From positions 93,749 to 157,748 of the forward strand of contig CAYJMS010000006.1 in the NCBI GenBank assembly GCA_964371615.1: a stretch of DNA of 64,000 bases, given 5' to 3'. Origin of the DNA: SpSt-333 sp964371615. Its GTDB lineage: Bacteria; Bacteroidota; Ignavibacteria; UBA10030; UBA8401. Position 1 is the first letter of the stretch; each line of letters starts with the position of its first letter. This document shows, in pieces, positions 63,669 through 64,000 of this stretch. The position numbers and the translations under genes were made by a program. The notes beneath the pieces were generated by a model, which was not told the origin of the DNA, ran no database searches, and worked only from the letters and a program-made list of their open reading frames with translations.

Positions 63669-64000
63669 TCACGCTTTCAACATTTTAGCATTTATTGCCA
63701 CAACAATAGTACTTAAACTCATCAATACCGCACCAATAGCCGGACTCAACATGATCTCCCAATTATACAAAACACCTGCAGCCAAAGGAATTGCAACTAT
63801 GTTATATCCCGCTGCCCACCAAAGGTTCTGTATCATTTTTCTGTAAGTAGCACGTCCAAATAAGATTAAATGAGCTATATCGCTTGGGTTTGAATTCACC
63901 AGAATAATATCAGCAGTTTCGGCCGCTACGTCGGTTCCTGAACCTACAGCAATCCCAACATCTGCTTTTGCCAGAGCCGGTGCATCGTTCACACCATCGC
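63669..64000 (-). CDS. P1B-type (copper) ATPase, C-terminal fragment (cut by window edge)
   Basis: Only the last ~110 residues are in the window. The visible part begins in the hinge [34 protein letters not shown] (shown only in part as the GDGVNDAP motif) of P-type ATPases and continues with two final membrane helices including [18 protein letters not shown] and [21 protein letters not shown]. The NLWWAAGYN and MSLST segments are the transmembrane metal-site signatures of CopA/CopB-type Cu ATPases. The N-terminal metal-binding and phosphorylation domains lie past base 64000, so Cu+ versus Cu2+ or Ag cannot be decided. Confidence 0.85.
   Translation of the reverse strand, partial: DGVNDAPALAKADVGIAVGSGTDVAAETADIILVNSNPSDIAHLILFGRATYRKMIQNLWWAAGYNIVAIPLAAGVLYNWEIMLSPAIGAVLMSLSTIVVAINAKMLKA

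Noticed and set aside
1..64000. tRNA or rRNA genes, CRISPR arrays, complete insertion sequences
   Set aside because: Reading both strands gave no cloverleaf-like or rRNA segment, no regularly spaced direct repeats, and no transposase or integrase.

Overview
The window looks like a chromosomal segment of a Gram-negative, probably uncultured member of the FCB group, most likely the Ignavibacteriota/Chlorobi/Bacteroidota side. The grounds are four large secreted proteins ending in the type IX secretion (T9SS) sorting domain with the '[10 protein letters not shown]' signature common in Ignavibacteria-like genomes, lipoproteins, an outer-membrane porin-like protein, expanded eukaryote-like Ser/Thr kinases fused to PD40/TolB-like propellers, and base composition near 50% GC. 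The taxonomic call is inference; no rRNA, tRNA, CRISPR array or transposase was seen.

Layout. 1-6.8 kb (minus strand): hpt (cut by the window edge), tilS, a long-chain acyl-CoA synthetase, and a sigma-54-type two-component pair (sensor kinase then NtrC-family regulator) with a good -24/-12 promoter candidate in front. 7-22.4 kb (plus): a secretome block holding three proteins that share a G8-like/beta-helix module, a MurI-like racemase with an export signal, a T9SS-exported N-formylglutamate amidohydrolase-like enzyme, a TIG-containing lipoprotein, a porin, and a 1446-residue protein carrying an M23 peptidase domain. 22.4-30.3 kb: a poly-gamma-glutamate (PGA) locus with a DctM-like permease, a 47-aa membrane microprotein, an M14/AstE-like deacylase, a DUF6305-like exported protein, gamma-glutamyltranspeptidase with an unusual acidic insertion, and PgsB/CapB, PgsC/CapC and a PgsW-like protein with ATGA overlaps. 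30.5-37.3 kb: ornithine carbamoyltransferase, carbamate kinase, aspartate carbamoyltransferase, ornithine aminotransferase, a COG2403-like GTPase, and an exported Ntn-hydrolase. Together, 9-37 kb reads as a glutamate economy: making, racemising, exporting, trimming and recycling glutamate or gamma-glutamyl material, and feeding ornithine carbon into glutamate.

37.4-54 kb: a signalling island. A STAS antagonist is divergent from a GAF-PP2C (RsbU-like) phosphatase, followed by an ABM-like protein and five tandem Ser/Thr kinases. Two mini-ORFs of 48-50 codons, with a kinase-like N-terminus that stops at the glycine-rich loop, sit directly before the third and fourth kinases. Each ends in an ATGA overlap with the next kinase start and contains hairpins near or over the next Shine-Dalgarno site. 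They are either decayed kinases or leader peptides that couple translation, and are the most unusual feature here.

54-64 kb: citrate synthase, an SppA-type protease with a large extra N-terminal domain, a graveyard of palindromic repeats, an isoprenylcysteine-methyltransferase-like protein, a lone response regulator, a PadR/permease-prefix pair, and a copper-linked end with two Met/His-rich lipoproteins and the C-terminus of a P1B-type ATPase. A 32-bp palindrome occurs twice, in opposite orientation, at 1.85 kb and 60.3 kb.
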